From NCBI RefSeq assembly GCF_004362865.1, contig NZ_SNYI01000003.1:372001-436000 (forward strand): DNA of 64,000 bases. Direction: 5' to 3'. Under the pieces are notes generated by a model. That model ran no database searches. It was not told where the DNA came from and was given only the letters and a program-made list of their open reading frames with translations. This stretch comes from Zeaxanthinibacter enoshimensis (GTDB lineage Bacteria; Bacteroidota; Bacteroidia; Flavobacteriales; Flavobacteriaceae). Each line of letters begins with the position of its first letter. Positions within the stretch are counted from its first letter, which is position 1. The translations under genes and the position numbers were made by a program. Of this stretch, positions 1 through 7,747 are shown piece after piece.

Positions 1-178
1 ACTCTCATGCTGCTCGTTTTCGGAATGTGGATTAAAATTACAAAATCCGGCTGAAAGCCATCGCATTTCATTATTGGTTCGGGAACAACTATAAAATGTT
101 GGTGGTGAAAGGGATAAGCTTTTTTACCCGATATTTCACAGATTTTTAATTCTCTTCATCTGGTCGTTTGCGGATCAA
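1..178. other. Left-edge stretch, no complete gene
   Basis: No complete gene is visible here. On the minus strand a frame opens from an ATG at position 71 and stays open to the left edge (about 23 codons). It could be the start of a gene lying outside the window or chance. No clear TAnnTTTG element was found in front of the gene at 212. Confidence 0.3.
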
Positions 179-211
179 ATGCTATCTTATAAGCAAACTA
201 AATCTGATAGC

Positions 212-631
212 ATGAAAACAATTTTTGAGACTTCTGCAACACATACAGGAGGTAGTAAGGGGCATGTGGCAAGTGATGCGGGTACAATTGACCTCGATAT
301 TATGCCTTCTTCTGCCCAGGGAAATAATAATAAAGCAACAACCCCTGAAGAATTACTGGCCGCCGGTTTTGCTGCTTCTTTCGCCGGTGCATTAGAGAGT
401 GCTGCCGGGGAACACGGAATCAACTCCCTGGAGGATATAACCGTAACCGTACATATAGCGGGGAACGAAGACGAAGACGGTATGTTCCTGGAAGCGACCC
501 TGGATGTCTATATCCCTGAAGTGGATAAGAAAACAGGAGAAGCCCTGGTAAATGATGCACATGAAAGATGTACTTTCAGCCAGGCCACCCAGGACAATAT
601 CACGGTGAATTTAAATTTACTCCTGGATTAA
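212..631 (+). CDS. OsmC/Ohr family protein lacking the peroxidatic cysteine
   Basis: A 139-residue protein with the overall pattern of organic hydroperoxide resistance (Ohr) proteins of the OsmC superfamily: an N-terminal THTGG segment, PEELLAAGFAASFAGAL, and a C-terminal CTFSQATQDNI. Ohr enzymes reduce organic peroxides with a Cys pair and an Arg. Here the position of the first (peroxidatic) Cys is Ser56, the second is kept (Cys120), and the Arg of the family GGREG motif is replaced (GGSKG). It is therefore unlikely to be a normal thiol peroxidase. It may bind a lipid-like ligand, which is inference. I prefer the ATG at 212 over the in-frame ATG at 179 because Ohr homology begins there. It converges on galM with a 10-base gap. 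Confidence 0.88.
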   Translation: MKTIFETSATHTGGSKGHVASDAGTIDLDIMPSSAQGNNNKATTPEELLAAGFAASFAGALESAAGEHGINSLEDITVTVHIAGNEDEDGMFLEATLDVYIPEVDKKTGEALVNDAHERCTFSQATQDNITVNLNLLLD

Positions 632-641
632 GTAAAATTTT

Positions 642-1544
642 TTATCGTTCAAAACGGAACAGGGTGCGATTTTCATATTTCTCCCCGGGCCGAAGCACGG
701 CGGAAGGAAAGTCGGGCTGGTTGGGGGCATCAGGATGAACCTGGGTTTCGAAACAGATTGCTGTTAATTTCTCCGGCCTATAGATGACCAGGGCGGGCTG
801 ATTGGACTGTACCGTCATCCTGATCCCTGACTGTTCCGAGTTCAGGATAGCTACGTATTTACTCGTCCTATCGGTGACAAACGGAGTGTCTAATTTTACC
901 TGGCCTATAGGCCGGGGTTGCAGAAAGTCTAACCTGCTGCCTCTGATTTCCTTTAATTTCCCTGTTGGGATAAGCTTTGTATCAGTATCCAGGTATGCGG
1001 GGCAGTTAAGCTGTAACTTGTAATGTGCAACAGAATTCTCATTATCCAATCGAAAATAGGAATGGTTGGTAAGGTTGACGACGGTGGGCCGATCCGTGGT
1101 TGCGGTGTGTAATATTTCCAACCCGCAATCCTTCAGCGTATATGTTACCCTGCATTTCAGGTTGCCCGGGTATCCTTCTTCCAGGTGTTTACTGTTATAA
1201 CCCAGGCAGACAGAGGGTTCTTCGCCTTCGGTGATCTCCAGGATTTCCCATTCCCTTTTCCCGAACCCTTTCTTACCGCCGTGAAGATGAACACCTTCTT
1301 CAGTATATAATTCGTAAAAAGTGCCATCGAGCATAAAACCTCCGCCAGAGATCCGGCCTGCAAATCGACCTACACAGGCTCCAAGTGATTTTTCGTCCTT
1401 CTTATATGCTTCAGGGTCTTCCAGCCCCACGACAAGTTCCACGGGTTCCTGGTTTCCTGAGATCAGGGTTAGCCCCTGGATTATGGCCCCATACGAAAGG
1501 ACGTTTAACCGCAGGCATTGGTTTTTAATTGTAATTTGTTCCAA
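642..1544 (-). CDS. galM: Aldose 1-epimerase (mutarotase)
   Basis: Interconverts alpha and beta anomers of aldoses such as galactose or glucose in the cytoplasm. The 300-residue product shows the family marks: YGAIIQGL near the N-terminus, GRFAGRI, HLHGGKKGFGKREWE, and the NLTNHSYF segment carrying a catalytic His. No ATG precedes the conserved N-terminal strand. The most likely start is the TTG at 1544 (LEQITIKN). A longer frame back to 1652 would overlap the divergent sigma factor start and adds a non-family N-terminus. It is transcribed divergently from the sigma factor and converges with the OsmC-like gene. Carbohydrate genes are absent nearby, so it is probably a stand-alone housekeeping gene. 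Confidence 0.9.
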   Translation of the reverse strand: MEQITIKNQCLRLNVLSYGAIIQGLTLISGNQEPVELVVGLEDPEAYKKDEKSLGACVGRFAGRISGGGFMLDGTFYELYTEEGVHLHGGKKGFGKREWEILEITEGEEPSVCLGYNSKHLEEGYPGNLKCRVTYTLKDCGLEILHTATTDRPTVVNLTNHSYFRLDNENSVAHYKLQLNCPAYLDTDTKLIPTGKLKEIRGSRLDFLQPRPIGQVKLDTPFVTDRTSKYVAILNSEQSGIRMTVQSNQPALVIYRPEKLTAICFETQVHPDAPNQPDFPSAVLRPGEKYENRTLFRFER

Positions 1545-1628
1545 GGAATAAAAAATATAAAATAAAAGTAAACTTTTTTGCAACGCGGCGATTTCCGCGT
1601 CGTCCTTTAAATAACAACTATCTAAGAA
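1545..1628. promoter_or_regulatory. Divergent galM / sigma factor intergenic region
   Basis: An 84-base AT-rich gap between two divergent genes that both appear to start with TTG. It contains a 6-bp inverted repeat, ACGCGG (1583-1588) and CCGCGT (1595-1600). It must hold both promoters. No full TTG-N20-TAnnTTTG match was found; on the galM side TTG followed 21 bases later by TATATTTT is the nearest. Confidence 0.35.
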
Positions 1629-2186
1629 TTGGAAACTAACCTTCTGCAACAATTAGAATTGGTCAGGCTTTGCAAGGCAAACGACAGGAAAGCACAACTA
1701 ACCCTGTACAGGCAATATTGTGAAGGGATGTTTATTGTAGCCTGCCGGTATTTAAAAGACCAAGACGATGCGGAGGATGTTTTGCAGGAAGCATTTATAA
1801 AAGCATTCCAGAAAATTGAGCAGTACAGGGGAGAAGTAAGTTTCGGAGCCTGGTTAAAGCGGATCGTAATTCACCGCTGCATAGATTTTTTAAAGGCGAA
1901 GAAAGAACTCTTCGTGGAATTGAATGAAAACGGGGTATACCTCGTGGATGATGGTGACTGGGAGGTAGAACATGATATCAGTGCGGAGCAGGTAAGGCAG
2001 GAGATAGAACGTTTACCGGTTAAATACAGGCTGGTATTGCAGCTGTACCTGCTGGAAGGATATGACCATTCGGAGATCAGTGAAATCCTCGGCATCAGTG
2101 AAACCAATTGCCGGACCCGGCTTTTAAGAGGCAAGAATAAATTAAAGGATCAATTAAAAAGTATCACACATGGGACGAGATCTTAG
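1629..2186 (+). CDS. RNA polymerase sigma factor, ECF (sigma-70) family
   Basis: A 185-residue alternative sigma factor with the two-domain ECF layout. Region 2 spans about residues 20-90 (LYRQYCEGMFIVACRYLKDQDDAEDVLQEAF, read in parts) and region 4 about 115-175 (LPVKYRLVLQLYLLEGYDHSEISEILGISE), which is the helix-turn-helix reading the -35 element. The start is TTG at 1629 because no upstream in-frame ATG fits. Its 3' end overlaps the next gene by 17 bases, so the two are translationally coupled. The neighbour is a single-pass membrane protein that could act as its anti-sigma factor, suggesting an envelope-responsive circuit. That circuit is inference. Confidence 0.95.
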   Translation: METNLLQQLELVRLCKANDRKAQLTLYRQYCEGMFIVACRYLKDQDDAEDVLQEAFIKAFQKIEQYRGEVSFGAWLKRIVIHRCIDFLKAKKELFVELNENGVYLVDDGDWEVEHDISAEQVRQEIERLPVKYRLVLQLYLLEGYDHSEISEILGISETNCRTRLLRGKNKLKDQLKSITHGTRS

Positions 2187-2754
2187 GGAATTACTTAAGG
2201 AGGATACAGGGAGCAAGAAGCAGATGAGAGAGGGCCATGAAGAAAGGTTCCTTGAAAAGCTGGACCTGGCCCAAAAAAGTCCTGCACAGGGTAGAAAATT
2301 CTGGTGGCCTGTGGCCGCTTCAGTCGTTGTTCTTCTTGGGCTCGGAATATTGTTTTTCCCAATGGAGGATAGGGTGGTGTCCGAAGAACAACCCGTGGTT
2401 TTGGAAGAACAGCCGGTCCAGACAAATCAGGCCATCTCGTTGGGAGATCTGTCCCCAGACCTGGAAAAGCTTGAAAATTTTTACCTGGCAAGCATCAACA
2501 TGGAATTGGCCGAATTAGAGATTTCTGAGGAGAACCAGGTCATGGTTTCGGAATACATGGACCGATTGGCCACCCTTAATGATGCATATAAAGAATTACA
2601 AAAAGAATTAAATGAACTGGGACCAAATGACCAGACCATAGAAGCTCTGATATATAATCTTCAGATGCGCCTGGATCTCCTCTACAAACTCAGGGATAAA
2701 ATCAATTATTTAAAATCATCAAAAAATGAAACAGTTACATCACACAGTATTTAA
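2170..2754 (+). CDS. Single-pass membrane protein, putative anti-sigma factor
   Basis: A 194-residue protein with a charged cytoplasmic N-terminus (about 45 residues), one transmembrane helix (about residues 45-64, rich in V, L, G and F), and a periplasmic part that becomes a predicted coiled coil rich in E, L and N (about 95-185). It overlaps the sigma gene before it by 17 bases and the gene after it by 29 bases. Position, topology and overlap are those of anti-sigma factors in Bacteroidota, but I see no recognisable zinc-type (ZAS) or FecR motif, so the role is inferred from context. Confidence 0.85.
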   Translation: MGRDLRELLKEDTGSKKQMREGHEERFLEKLDLAQKSPAQGRKFWWPVAASVVVLLGLGILFFPMEDRVVSEEQPVVLEEQPVQTNQAISLGDLSPDLEKLENFYLASINMELAELEISEENQVMVSEYMDRLATLNDAYKELQKELNELGPNDQTIEALIYNLQMRLDLLYKLRDKINYLKSSKNETVTSHSI

Positions 2755-4237
2755 AACAAGCTCGTGGAGCTTGGGTTTATTTTTCATGGCCGTACTTAGT
2801 ATACAGGCACAAACCAAGACCTACAAGGAGTCTTTTAAAGTAAACCCGGAAACCGTTATTGATATAAACACCTCTCATGCAGATCTTGAGTTCGAGACCT
2901 GGGATAAGCAGGAAGTTTTGGTCGAAGCTACGATAGAGCTGGAAGGAGCCAGTGAAGAGGAAGCCAAAACCTATTTTGAGAAAAACGGCATCAACATTCT
3001 GGGGAACAGCCAAAAGATCCAGATCAGGACGGAAATGGGGGCACCCATGGCCATGAGCTATAACTTCACAACCGCACCTAAAGCACATATTGCGATGGAA
3101 ATGCATCCCCAGATGGAACTACTGTTCCACGACCTGGAGATCCCGGACCTTCCGCCAATGCCGGAAATGCCACCCATGCCACCTATGCCCAAGGAGAACT
3201 TTGATTACGAAGCTTTCAAAAAGGACGGGGAAAAATACATGAAGAAATGGCAAAAGGAATTCCGTAAAGGATTTGATGCCAAATACGAGAAGGAACTCGA
3301 AGCCTGGTCAGAGTCGATGGCAGACCGGATGGAGGTTTATGCAGAGCGCATGGAGAAACGCGCAGAAATGCGGGAAAAAATGAGTGAGGAAAGAGAGCAG
3401 AGGCGGGAAGAAATGGAAGCCGTACGAGCCGAAGCCAGGAAGGAAATGGAAGCGGCCAGGGCAGAAATGCGGGATGAAATGGAAGCAGCCAGGGGGTACG
3501 CAAGGGAAGCTGCCAGGAAAGCTCTTGATGAAGCCAGGGTGACGAGGAAAAATGTATTTATTCACCGGGATGGTAATTCAGATGCTCCCAATGTGTTCTA
3601 TTACTCCGGAGAAGGCGAGCATAAAAAATTCAAGATAAAGAAGACTATCAGGGTGAAAATGCCTAAGGATCTTAAAATAAAAATGAATCTAAAACATGGG
3701 GAAGTGAAGCTGGCTTCACAGACCATTAACCTGGATGCGAACCTGTCCTATGCTTCGCTGCAGGCAAGAACAATTGACGGATCGGCCACGAATATTCACG
3801 TGGCCTATTCCCCTGTTGCTGTAAAATTATGGAAAATCGGTTCCCTGAAGACCGATTTTGCAGGGGACGTCGTTCTTGACGAGGTTCATAATCTTGATCT
3901 CAGGGCCAATTCTTCAGATGTAAGTATAGAGAGGCTCTTAAAAACGGCTACTATAGTAAACAGCCTGGGATCCCTGAATATCGGAAAGATCTCTGAAGGA
4001 TTTAACAAAGTAGATATTAACATGCAGAACGGGGAGCTGAAATGTAGTTTACCGGCATCTGCTTATAAATTTACTATAGAAGGAAGTTCCAATGAACTGA
4101 GTCTCCCGGATTTCATGACCAAAGCCCGGCAAAACGAATCCGGGGGCTTCCAGAAATTCCAGGGATTTCACCTGGATAAGAACAGTACGAACTCTGTAGT
4201 TATTCGCACTAATTACAGTGATGTTAACCTGCAGTAA
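2726..4237 (+). CDS. Secreted DUF4097-like protein with long charged helix
   Basis: A 503-residue protein with a signal peptide ending near QAQ (about residue 29). Next comes a beta-rich segment, then a proline/methionine run (PPMPEMPPMPPMPKE, about 142-156). An extended helix rich in E, R, M and A fills about residues 160-275. The C-terminal half (about 290-503) has short regular strands like DUF4097/adhesin-type beta-helices (for example LKIKMNLKHGEVKLASQ). It is the third gene of an overlapping set with the sigma factor and membrane protein, and overlaps the latter by 29 bases. It may be the sensed or controlled envelope component. Function unknown; the beta-helix assignment is from pattern only. 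Confidence 0.88.
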   Translation: MKQLHHTVFKTSSWSLGLFFMAVLSIQAQTKTYKESFKVNPETVIDINTSHADLEFETWDKQEVLVEATIELEGASEEEAKTYFEKNGINILGNSQKIQIRTEMGAPMAMSYNFTTAPKAHIAMEMHPQMELLFHDLEIPDLPPMPEMPPMPPMPKENFDYEAFKKDGEKYMKKWQKEFRKGFDAKYEKELEAWSESMADRMEVYAERMEKRAEMREKMSEEREQRREEMEAVRAEARKEMEAARAEMRDEMEAARGYAREAARKALDEARVTRKNVFIHRDGNSDAPNVFYYSGEGEHKKFKIKKTIRVKMPKDLKIKMNLKHGEVKLASQTINLDANLSYASLQARTIDGSATNIHVAYSPVAVKLWKIGSLKTDFAGDVVLDEVHNLDLRANSSDVSIERLLKTATIVNSLGSLNIGKISEGFNKVDINMQNGELKCSLPASAYKFTIEGSSNELSLPDFMTKARQNESGGFQKFQGFHLDKNSTNSVVIRTNYSDVNLQ

Positions 4238-4240
4238 TAC

Positions 4241-4981
4241 TTATTCTACCAATACCAGGGTCCCGAAGATATCTGCATTTATCCATCCCGTGTTCTTATT
4301 ATCTCCCGGAACAAAGACCGACCCGATAAAGTTTTCTCTCTCCTTACTTCCATCATTGTCGCAGTAGGCAAGCGCGAATCCTATTCGCTTATCTTTATAA
4401 AGTTGTACCCTGGTTTGTGATTGGTCATCGTTATAGGTGTCGGGGAATAATGCAACAGACATTTCCCAGGTACTCTTCTTCCCGACCGTTCGCCTGGCGA
4501 CCTTTAAGTGGTCGTTATACAGCCTGGGTTTCCTGCTGGGGCCTACATCGACGACGTTACCGTCCAGGGCCACATGGTACGCAAAAGCATTATGACTGTA
4601 TTGATGGAGGCCTCCGGAATTATCTTCGTCCAGGAAGATCTCGACAGAATCGTCATCCCACCATAATTTTAAGGGGTCTGCCTGTTTATCAAAAAGACTG
4701 TCATCTATGATTTCCACTAATAAGTGAAGAGAATTTGTGCTCCAGCTAAGTTTATAGCGGCCCTGGAAATCATCCGGGCTGAAGGTGTCACCCTTCCAGT
4801 TCTGATCCAGCAGATGCCACTGTCCTTTTTCCCAGCAGGGATCATCTGCGATACCATCAAGTTCAGGCGGGATCCGGGTATAGGCCACTTCTTTAATATC
4901 GTGGTCTTCCTTGCGGATTCCCTTGTTGCAACCCAGGTATAAACCCAGGACCAGGAAGAATAATACGTAATTTCTCAACAT
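4241..4981 (-). CDS. CBM9-like carbohydrate-binding lipoprotein
   Basis: A 246-residue lipoprotein: hydrophobic leader followed by a lipobox ending in Cys18 (LYLGC). The remainder matches the family 9 carbohydrate-binding fold seen in endoxylanases and in many free-standing Bacteroidota proteins. Marks are LDGIADDPCWEKGQW, LLVEIIDDSLFD, DDSVEIFLDEDNS and a final GWINADIFGTLVL strand. No catalytic domain is attached, so it probably sits in the outer membrane or periplasm and binds a glycan. It converges with the DUF4097-like gene (3-base gap). A separate promoter is likely in the 199-base gap upstream. The sugar specificity cannot be read from sequence. Confidence 0.88.
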   Translation of the reverse strand: MLRNYVLFFLVLGLYLGCNKGIRKEDHDIKEVAYTRIPPELDGIADDPCWEKGQWHLLDQNWKGDTFSPDDFQGRYKLSWSTNSLHLLVEIIDDSLFDKQADPLKLWWDDDSVEIFLDEDNSGGLHQYSHNAFAYHVALDGNVVDVGPSRKPRLYNDHLKVARRTVGKKSTWEMSVALFPDTYNDDQSQTRVQLYKDKRIGFALAYCDNDGSKERENFIGSVFVPGDNKNTGWINADIFGTLVLVE

Positions 4982-5180
4982 AGAATTGGGGCTATGTTCA
5001 TATTACTTTTTATACTCACCCTATAAAATTAGGATAAGGTTTCGGGGGAAACAGATTATAATATACGAAAAATACCAATTATAATATAAGTAATATTACG
5101 CAATACGTAAGAAAAGTAGTACTAATAAATAATTCTGCCACGAAGAAAGCATGGCCTAGCAACTTAAATAGCACTTTAGA

Positions 5181-5879
5181 TTAATGGGGTTCGGAACCTG
5201 ACTTTTCTTTCAGGTAGCCCGGGAAGTTTTGTTTAAACCGGTTGAGACGGGGAATAGAAACATTCCGGATATATGAATTGTCGGGGTTCTTATGTTCGTA
5301 ATCCTGGTGGTATTCTTCGGCTTTATAGAACTTTTCAAGGGGCTCAACCTCGGTAACAATCGGCTGATCGTAAACCTTGTTCTCTTCCAGGGCCTTGATA
5401 TACTGTTCGATAAAAGCTTTTTCTGATTCGTTCTGGTAGAAGGCTATAGAACGATACTGTGGACCGCGATCTGGACCCTGCCTATTGAGGGTAGTGGGAT
5501 CGTGGGATCCAAAAAAGACCTGCACCAATTCCTGGAAACTCACCTTTTCTTTATCATAATATACCTTCACGGCTTCTGCATGGGTTGTTCGGCCATAACT
5601 TACTGCTTCGTATGTTGGGTTCTCTTCTTTTCCCCCGGCGTACCCGGAAACCACTTCGGCCACACCCCGGACACTTTCAAAAATAGCTTCCACGCACCAG
5701 AAACAACCGCTTGCGAAATAGGCCGTATCGTATTCTGAGAGATCCTGTGGGAGATCGGCTTTTGCAGTTTCCTGACTGTTATCATTTTCCTGGGATTTCT
5801 TATCGTTTTTAGAAGAGGACTGGCAGGAGGGTGCCAGAAGAAAGGCGAAGGCCATCATCAGGGGTACAAGTAATTTCAT
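5181..5879 (-). CDS. msrA: Peptide methionine-S-sulfoxide reductase, lipoprotein form
   Basis: Reduces S-sulfoxides of methionine in proteins. The 232-residue product has a lipoprotein leader with Cys19 (LLAPSC), a charged linker, then the MsrA domain from about residue 50: ASGCFWCVEAIFESV with the catalytic Cys, EVVSGYAGG, SHDPTTLNRQGPDRGPQYRS and EYHQDYE. GCFWC, with a second Cys in place of Gly, is common in this lineage. The lipid anchor implies action in the periplasm rather than the cytoplasm. It is monocistronic as far as can be seen, with the repeat island on its upstream side. Confidence 0.97.
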   Translation of the reverse strand: MKLLVPLMMAFAFLLAPSCQSSSKNDKKSQENDNSQETAKADLPQDLSEYDTAYFASGCFWCVEAIFESVRGVAEVVSGYAGGKEENPTYEAVSYGRTTHAEAVKVYYDKEKVSFQELVQVFFGSHDPTTLNRQGPDRGPQYRSIAFYQNESEKAFIEQYIKALEENKVYDQPIVTEVEPLEKFYKAEEYHQDYEHKNPDNSYIRNVSIPRLNRFKQNFPGYLKEKSGSEPH

Positions 5880-6027
5880 AGTCTTTTTTTTTTAAACTCT
5901 TAATTTACGAACATCCGGACGGATATAGTTTTAAAATTTGTTAAGAAACCCGTAACCGGCTTCCTTTCTGTCTATAATTACGAAACAGGTAGAGCGGGGG
6001 GTGGTAGTTCGAGGTTTGAAGTTTGAA

Positions 6028-6080
6028 GTTCGAGGCCTGCCTCCGGCCCGTCCGACCGGCAAGGGCGGGCAGGTAAATTC
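6028..6080 (+). repeat. 53-bp inverted repeat, left copy
   Basis: It starts GTTCGAGGCCTGCC and ends GGGCGGGCAGGTAAATT. It matches the reverse complement of 7813-7865 at 51 of about 53 positions by eye. The two copies face each other across about 1.7 kb that contains the small gene at 7077. Internally it is itself palindromic (GCCTGCC ... GGCAGG type). Confidence 0.85.
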
Positions 6081-6133
6081 GAGGTTTGCGGTTTGCAGTT
6101 CACTGTTGGTGATTTTCTGGGTAAACTTTTTTC

Positions 6134-6181
6134 CGTATCATCGTATCACCGTATCACCGTATCACCGTATCACCGTATCAC
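6134..6181 (+). repeat. Octamer tandem array (CGTATCAC x6)
   Basis: Six consecutive 8-base units, the first ending in T (CGTATCAT) and the others CGTATCAC. The array runs directly into the GC-rich palindrome at 6181-6212. There are no spacers, so it is not a CRISPR array. Confidence 0.92.
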
Positions 6182-6212
6182 CCGCCCGAACGTGCCGTTC
6201 GGTACGGGCGGG
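6181..6212 (+). repeat. GC-rich 32-bp palindromic module, copy 1
   Basis: CCCGCCC at the left pairs with GGGCGGG at the right, with an inner GAAC/GTTC pair, so it can form a bulged hairpin. Identical copy at 6438-6469; reverse complement at 7576-7607. Confidence 0.88.
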
Positions 6213-6380
6213 CCGCATCACTGATCCTACCTCTATCCGGTTTGAAGGCGTGACGGTATGCCGATTCCCCCTGCAAGTTTTTTGCAGTAGAACACCATAA
6301 CTTAAGACCGGGGCGGGGTTAAGAACCCCGGTTTGTTAGTTTGAAGTTTGAGGTTCGAGGTTCGAGGTTTGAGGTTCGAG

Positions 6381-6586
6381 GTTTGCAGTTCACTGTTGGT
6401 GGTTTGCTGGGTAAATTTTTCCCGCATCACCGTATCACCCGCCCGAACGTGCCGTTCGGTACGGGCGGGCCGCATCACTGATCCTACCTCTATCCGGTTT
6501 GACGGCGTGACAATAGTCGCTTCCCCTGCAAGTTTTTTGCAGTAGAACACCATAACTTAAGACCGGGGCGGGGTTAAGAACCCCGG
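6381..6586 (+). repeat. Tandem duplication, copy 2
   Basis: Repeats 6091-6331 with the same order of elements: GTTTGCAGTTCACTGTTGGT, a two-unit octamer array (CGCATCAC, CGTATCAC), the 32-bp palindrome at 6438-6469, the CTGCAA/TTGCAG hairpin and the CGGGGTT/AACCCCG hairpin. A few substitutions separate the copies. Confidence 0.88.
6438..6469 (+). repeat. GC-rich 32-bp palindromic module, copy 2
   Basis: Identical to 6181-6212 and again placed directly after an octamer unit. Confidence 0.88.
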
Positions 6587-6700
6587 AGGTCAGTTTGCCG
6601 TTTGTAGTTTACGGTTTGCAGTTTGATAAAGAGACCATAGTCACTATGTCTCTGTATTTTCGCACACCCGAATCACTGTGTGACAGTGTGATGGTGTGAC

Positions 6701-6748
6701 CGCATCACCGCATCACCGTATCACTGCATCACCGTATCACTGCATCAC
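6701..6748 (+). repeat. Octamer tandem array, degenerate (six units)
   Basis: Six 8-base units alternating CGCATCAC, CGTATCAC and TGCATCAC. As at 6134-6181, it runs straight into a CCCGCCC-rich segment (6747 onward) that can pair with GGGCGGGC around 6799-6806. Confidence 0.88.
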
Positions 6749-6898
6749 CCGCCCGCCCGCCTGTATGTATGCAGTGCGGGCAGGAACGACGTTCTGTCGG
6801 GCGGGCCGCATCACCGACAAAAAGAATTGTTATTGCGATTAAGTGTACCCTGAATTCCTCCCGGATAGGTTCATTTGCACATTTCACCCCTCATCTAT

Positions 6899-7000
6899 AT
6901 CGGTTAAATGCACTCTTTTCCGGGGAGTGGTTTTGGGTGGTGGTTTCATTCACCGATAATTTTTTGCCGTTGAACCGATAATCGGCCAGATACCGAAAAA
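6899..7000 (+). promoter_or_regulatory. Shared upstream block with LytTR-like half-sites (gene at 7077)
   Basis: Two direct copies of ACCGATAAT lie at 6952-6960 and 6974-6982, 22 bases start to start (about two helical turns), and ACCGA recurs at 6992. The second copy is part of a dyad CCGAT-A-ATCGG (6975-6985). Each 9-mer fits the published LytTR half-site consensus [TA][AC][CA]GTTN[AG][TG] at all but one position, and 12-13-base gaps are typical of that family. The same arrangement with identical spacing occurs upstream of the gene at 8351. LytTR binding is inference. Confidence 0.6.
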
Positions 7001-7040
7001 TAAGGGTTTTTCAGCGATTCGAAACCCGGCTCAAATGCCC

Positions 7041-7072
7041 TGGGGCCGTTTTATTTATATAAAACGACCCCA
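7041..7072 (+). promoter_or_regulatory. 5' UTR hairpin just before the start codon
   Basis: Arms 7041-7054 and 7059-7072 pair at 13 of 14 positions (one C-A mismatch at 7046/7067) around a TTAT loop. It ends four bases before the ATG at 7077, covering the place where a ribosome would land. It lacks a following T-run, so it is not a terminator. It may control translation or RNA stability. Confidence 0.65.
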
Positions 7073-7076
7073 AGTC

Positions 7077-7289
7077 ATGAAAGCAATTGTAACCATCATC
7101 TTCGTTCTTTTTATCGGATTCACTGCCCAGGCTAAAGACGCTAAAGTAGCTGTCGAGATTGCTGCCGCTCAAATAGAAATGGCCGTTAAAAACGAGAACA
7201 GCGTTGCACGTCTTCACAAGTTCAAGAATTCCAGGATCAAAAAAGAACTGGCTTTCTCTACTAAGAGGAACAAAGCTAAATTGGCTTAA
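7077..7289 (+). CDS. Small secreted protein, paralog of 8351-8608
   Basis: A 70-residue protein with a clear signal peptide (MKAIVTIIFVLFIGFTAQA, cleavage about residue 19) leaving a mature peptide of about 50 residues. The C-terminal part is basic and conserved: ARLHKFKNSRIKKELAF followed by STKRNKAKLA. Eighteen of the last 27 residues match the protein at 8351-8608. I choose the ATG at 7077, not the in-frame ATG at 7035, because the signal peptide begins there. It lies in a repeat island, preceded by a hairpin and a LytTR-like operator. I recall similar small proteins in other Flavobacteriaceae but know no function. Confidence 0.85.
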   Translation: MKAIVTIIFVLFIGFTAQAKDAKVAVEIAAAQIEMAVKNENSVARLHKFKNSRIKKELAFSTKRNKAKLA

Positions 7290-7575
7290 TAGGGGTGATA
7301 AAGATGACAGGGGGGAAAAGAGGGACAAGCAGCAAGAGTCAACATAGGAATTCTTAGTATAATTAAGCAATGCGAACCGTAACAACTGTAGGTTTCCCTC
7401 GAACTTCAAACTTCAAACCTCGAACTATCCAGTTACATAGGTACAAAGGTACATAGTGACATAGGGGGACAGAGGGGACAGGGGGGACAATGGGGACACG
7501 GTGGGTCGCACACTGTTGAAATCGGGATACGGTCACGCCGTCACGCCGGCAAACAGTTGCGACTCAGTGAAACGG

Positions 7576-7607
7576 CCCGCCCGTACCGAACGGCACGTTC
7601 GGGCGGG
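7576..7607 (-). repeat. GC-rich 32-bp palindromic module, reversed copy
   Basis: Reverse complement of 6181-6212. Here too the octamer units (7607-7630, as GTGATGC on this strand) abut it, so the array-plus-palindrome module is inverted as one block. Confidence 0.88.
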
Positions 7608-7747
7608 TGATGCAGTGATGCAGTGATGCGGACATAGTCACACCGGGATACGGTCATACCGGCAAACTATTTAATTTCCCAGATTTCAAAAGTCCGAACC
7701 GCGAACAGCGAACGGCGAACCGCAAACTTGCCTGCCCCTGGCAGGCT

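Larger units (their letters stand above)
6091..6331 (+). repeat. Tandem duplication, copy 1
   Basis: Begins GTTTGCAGTTCACTGTTGGT and ends in a hairpin (CGGGGTT 6314-6320, AACCCCG 6324-6330). Between them lie an octamer array, a GC palindrome, and a small hairpin CTGCAA-GTTTT-TTGCAG. The second copy is at 6381-6586 and is shorter because its octamer array has fewer units. Confidence 0.88.
5880..7076. repeat. Repeat-rich gene-poor island, left half
   Basis: This stretch holds no convincing gene. It is filled with short G-rich iterations of the type GAGGTTTGAAGTTCGAGG (6007-6035 and 6334-6390), octamer arrays, GC-rich palindromes, a tandem duplication, and at its right end the upstream region of the small secreted gene at 7077. 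The same repeat families recur in reverse orientation at 7390-8060. Frames that run through it are made of repeat sequence and are not counted as genes. Confidence 0.85.

Noticed and set aside
1545-1652. Longer N-terminus for galM starting at 1652
   Set aside because: It would overlap the sigma factor start, and the first 36 residues do not match the mutarotase family.
6134-6181. Tandem octamers looked like a CRISPR array
   Set aside because: Units are 8 bases with no spacers and no cas genes are nearby.
6001-6553. Open frames on both strands through the repeat island
   Set aside because: They consist of repeat sequence, have low-complexity composition, and no start signal or family similarity.
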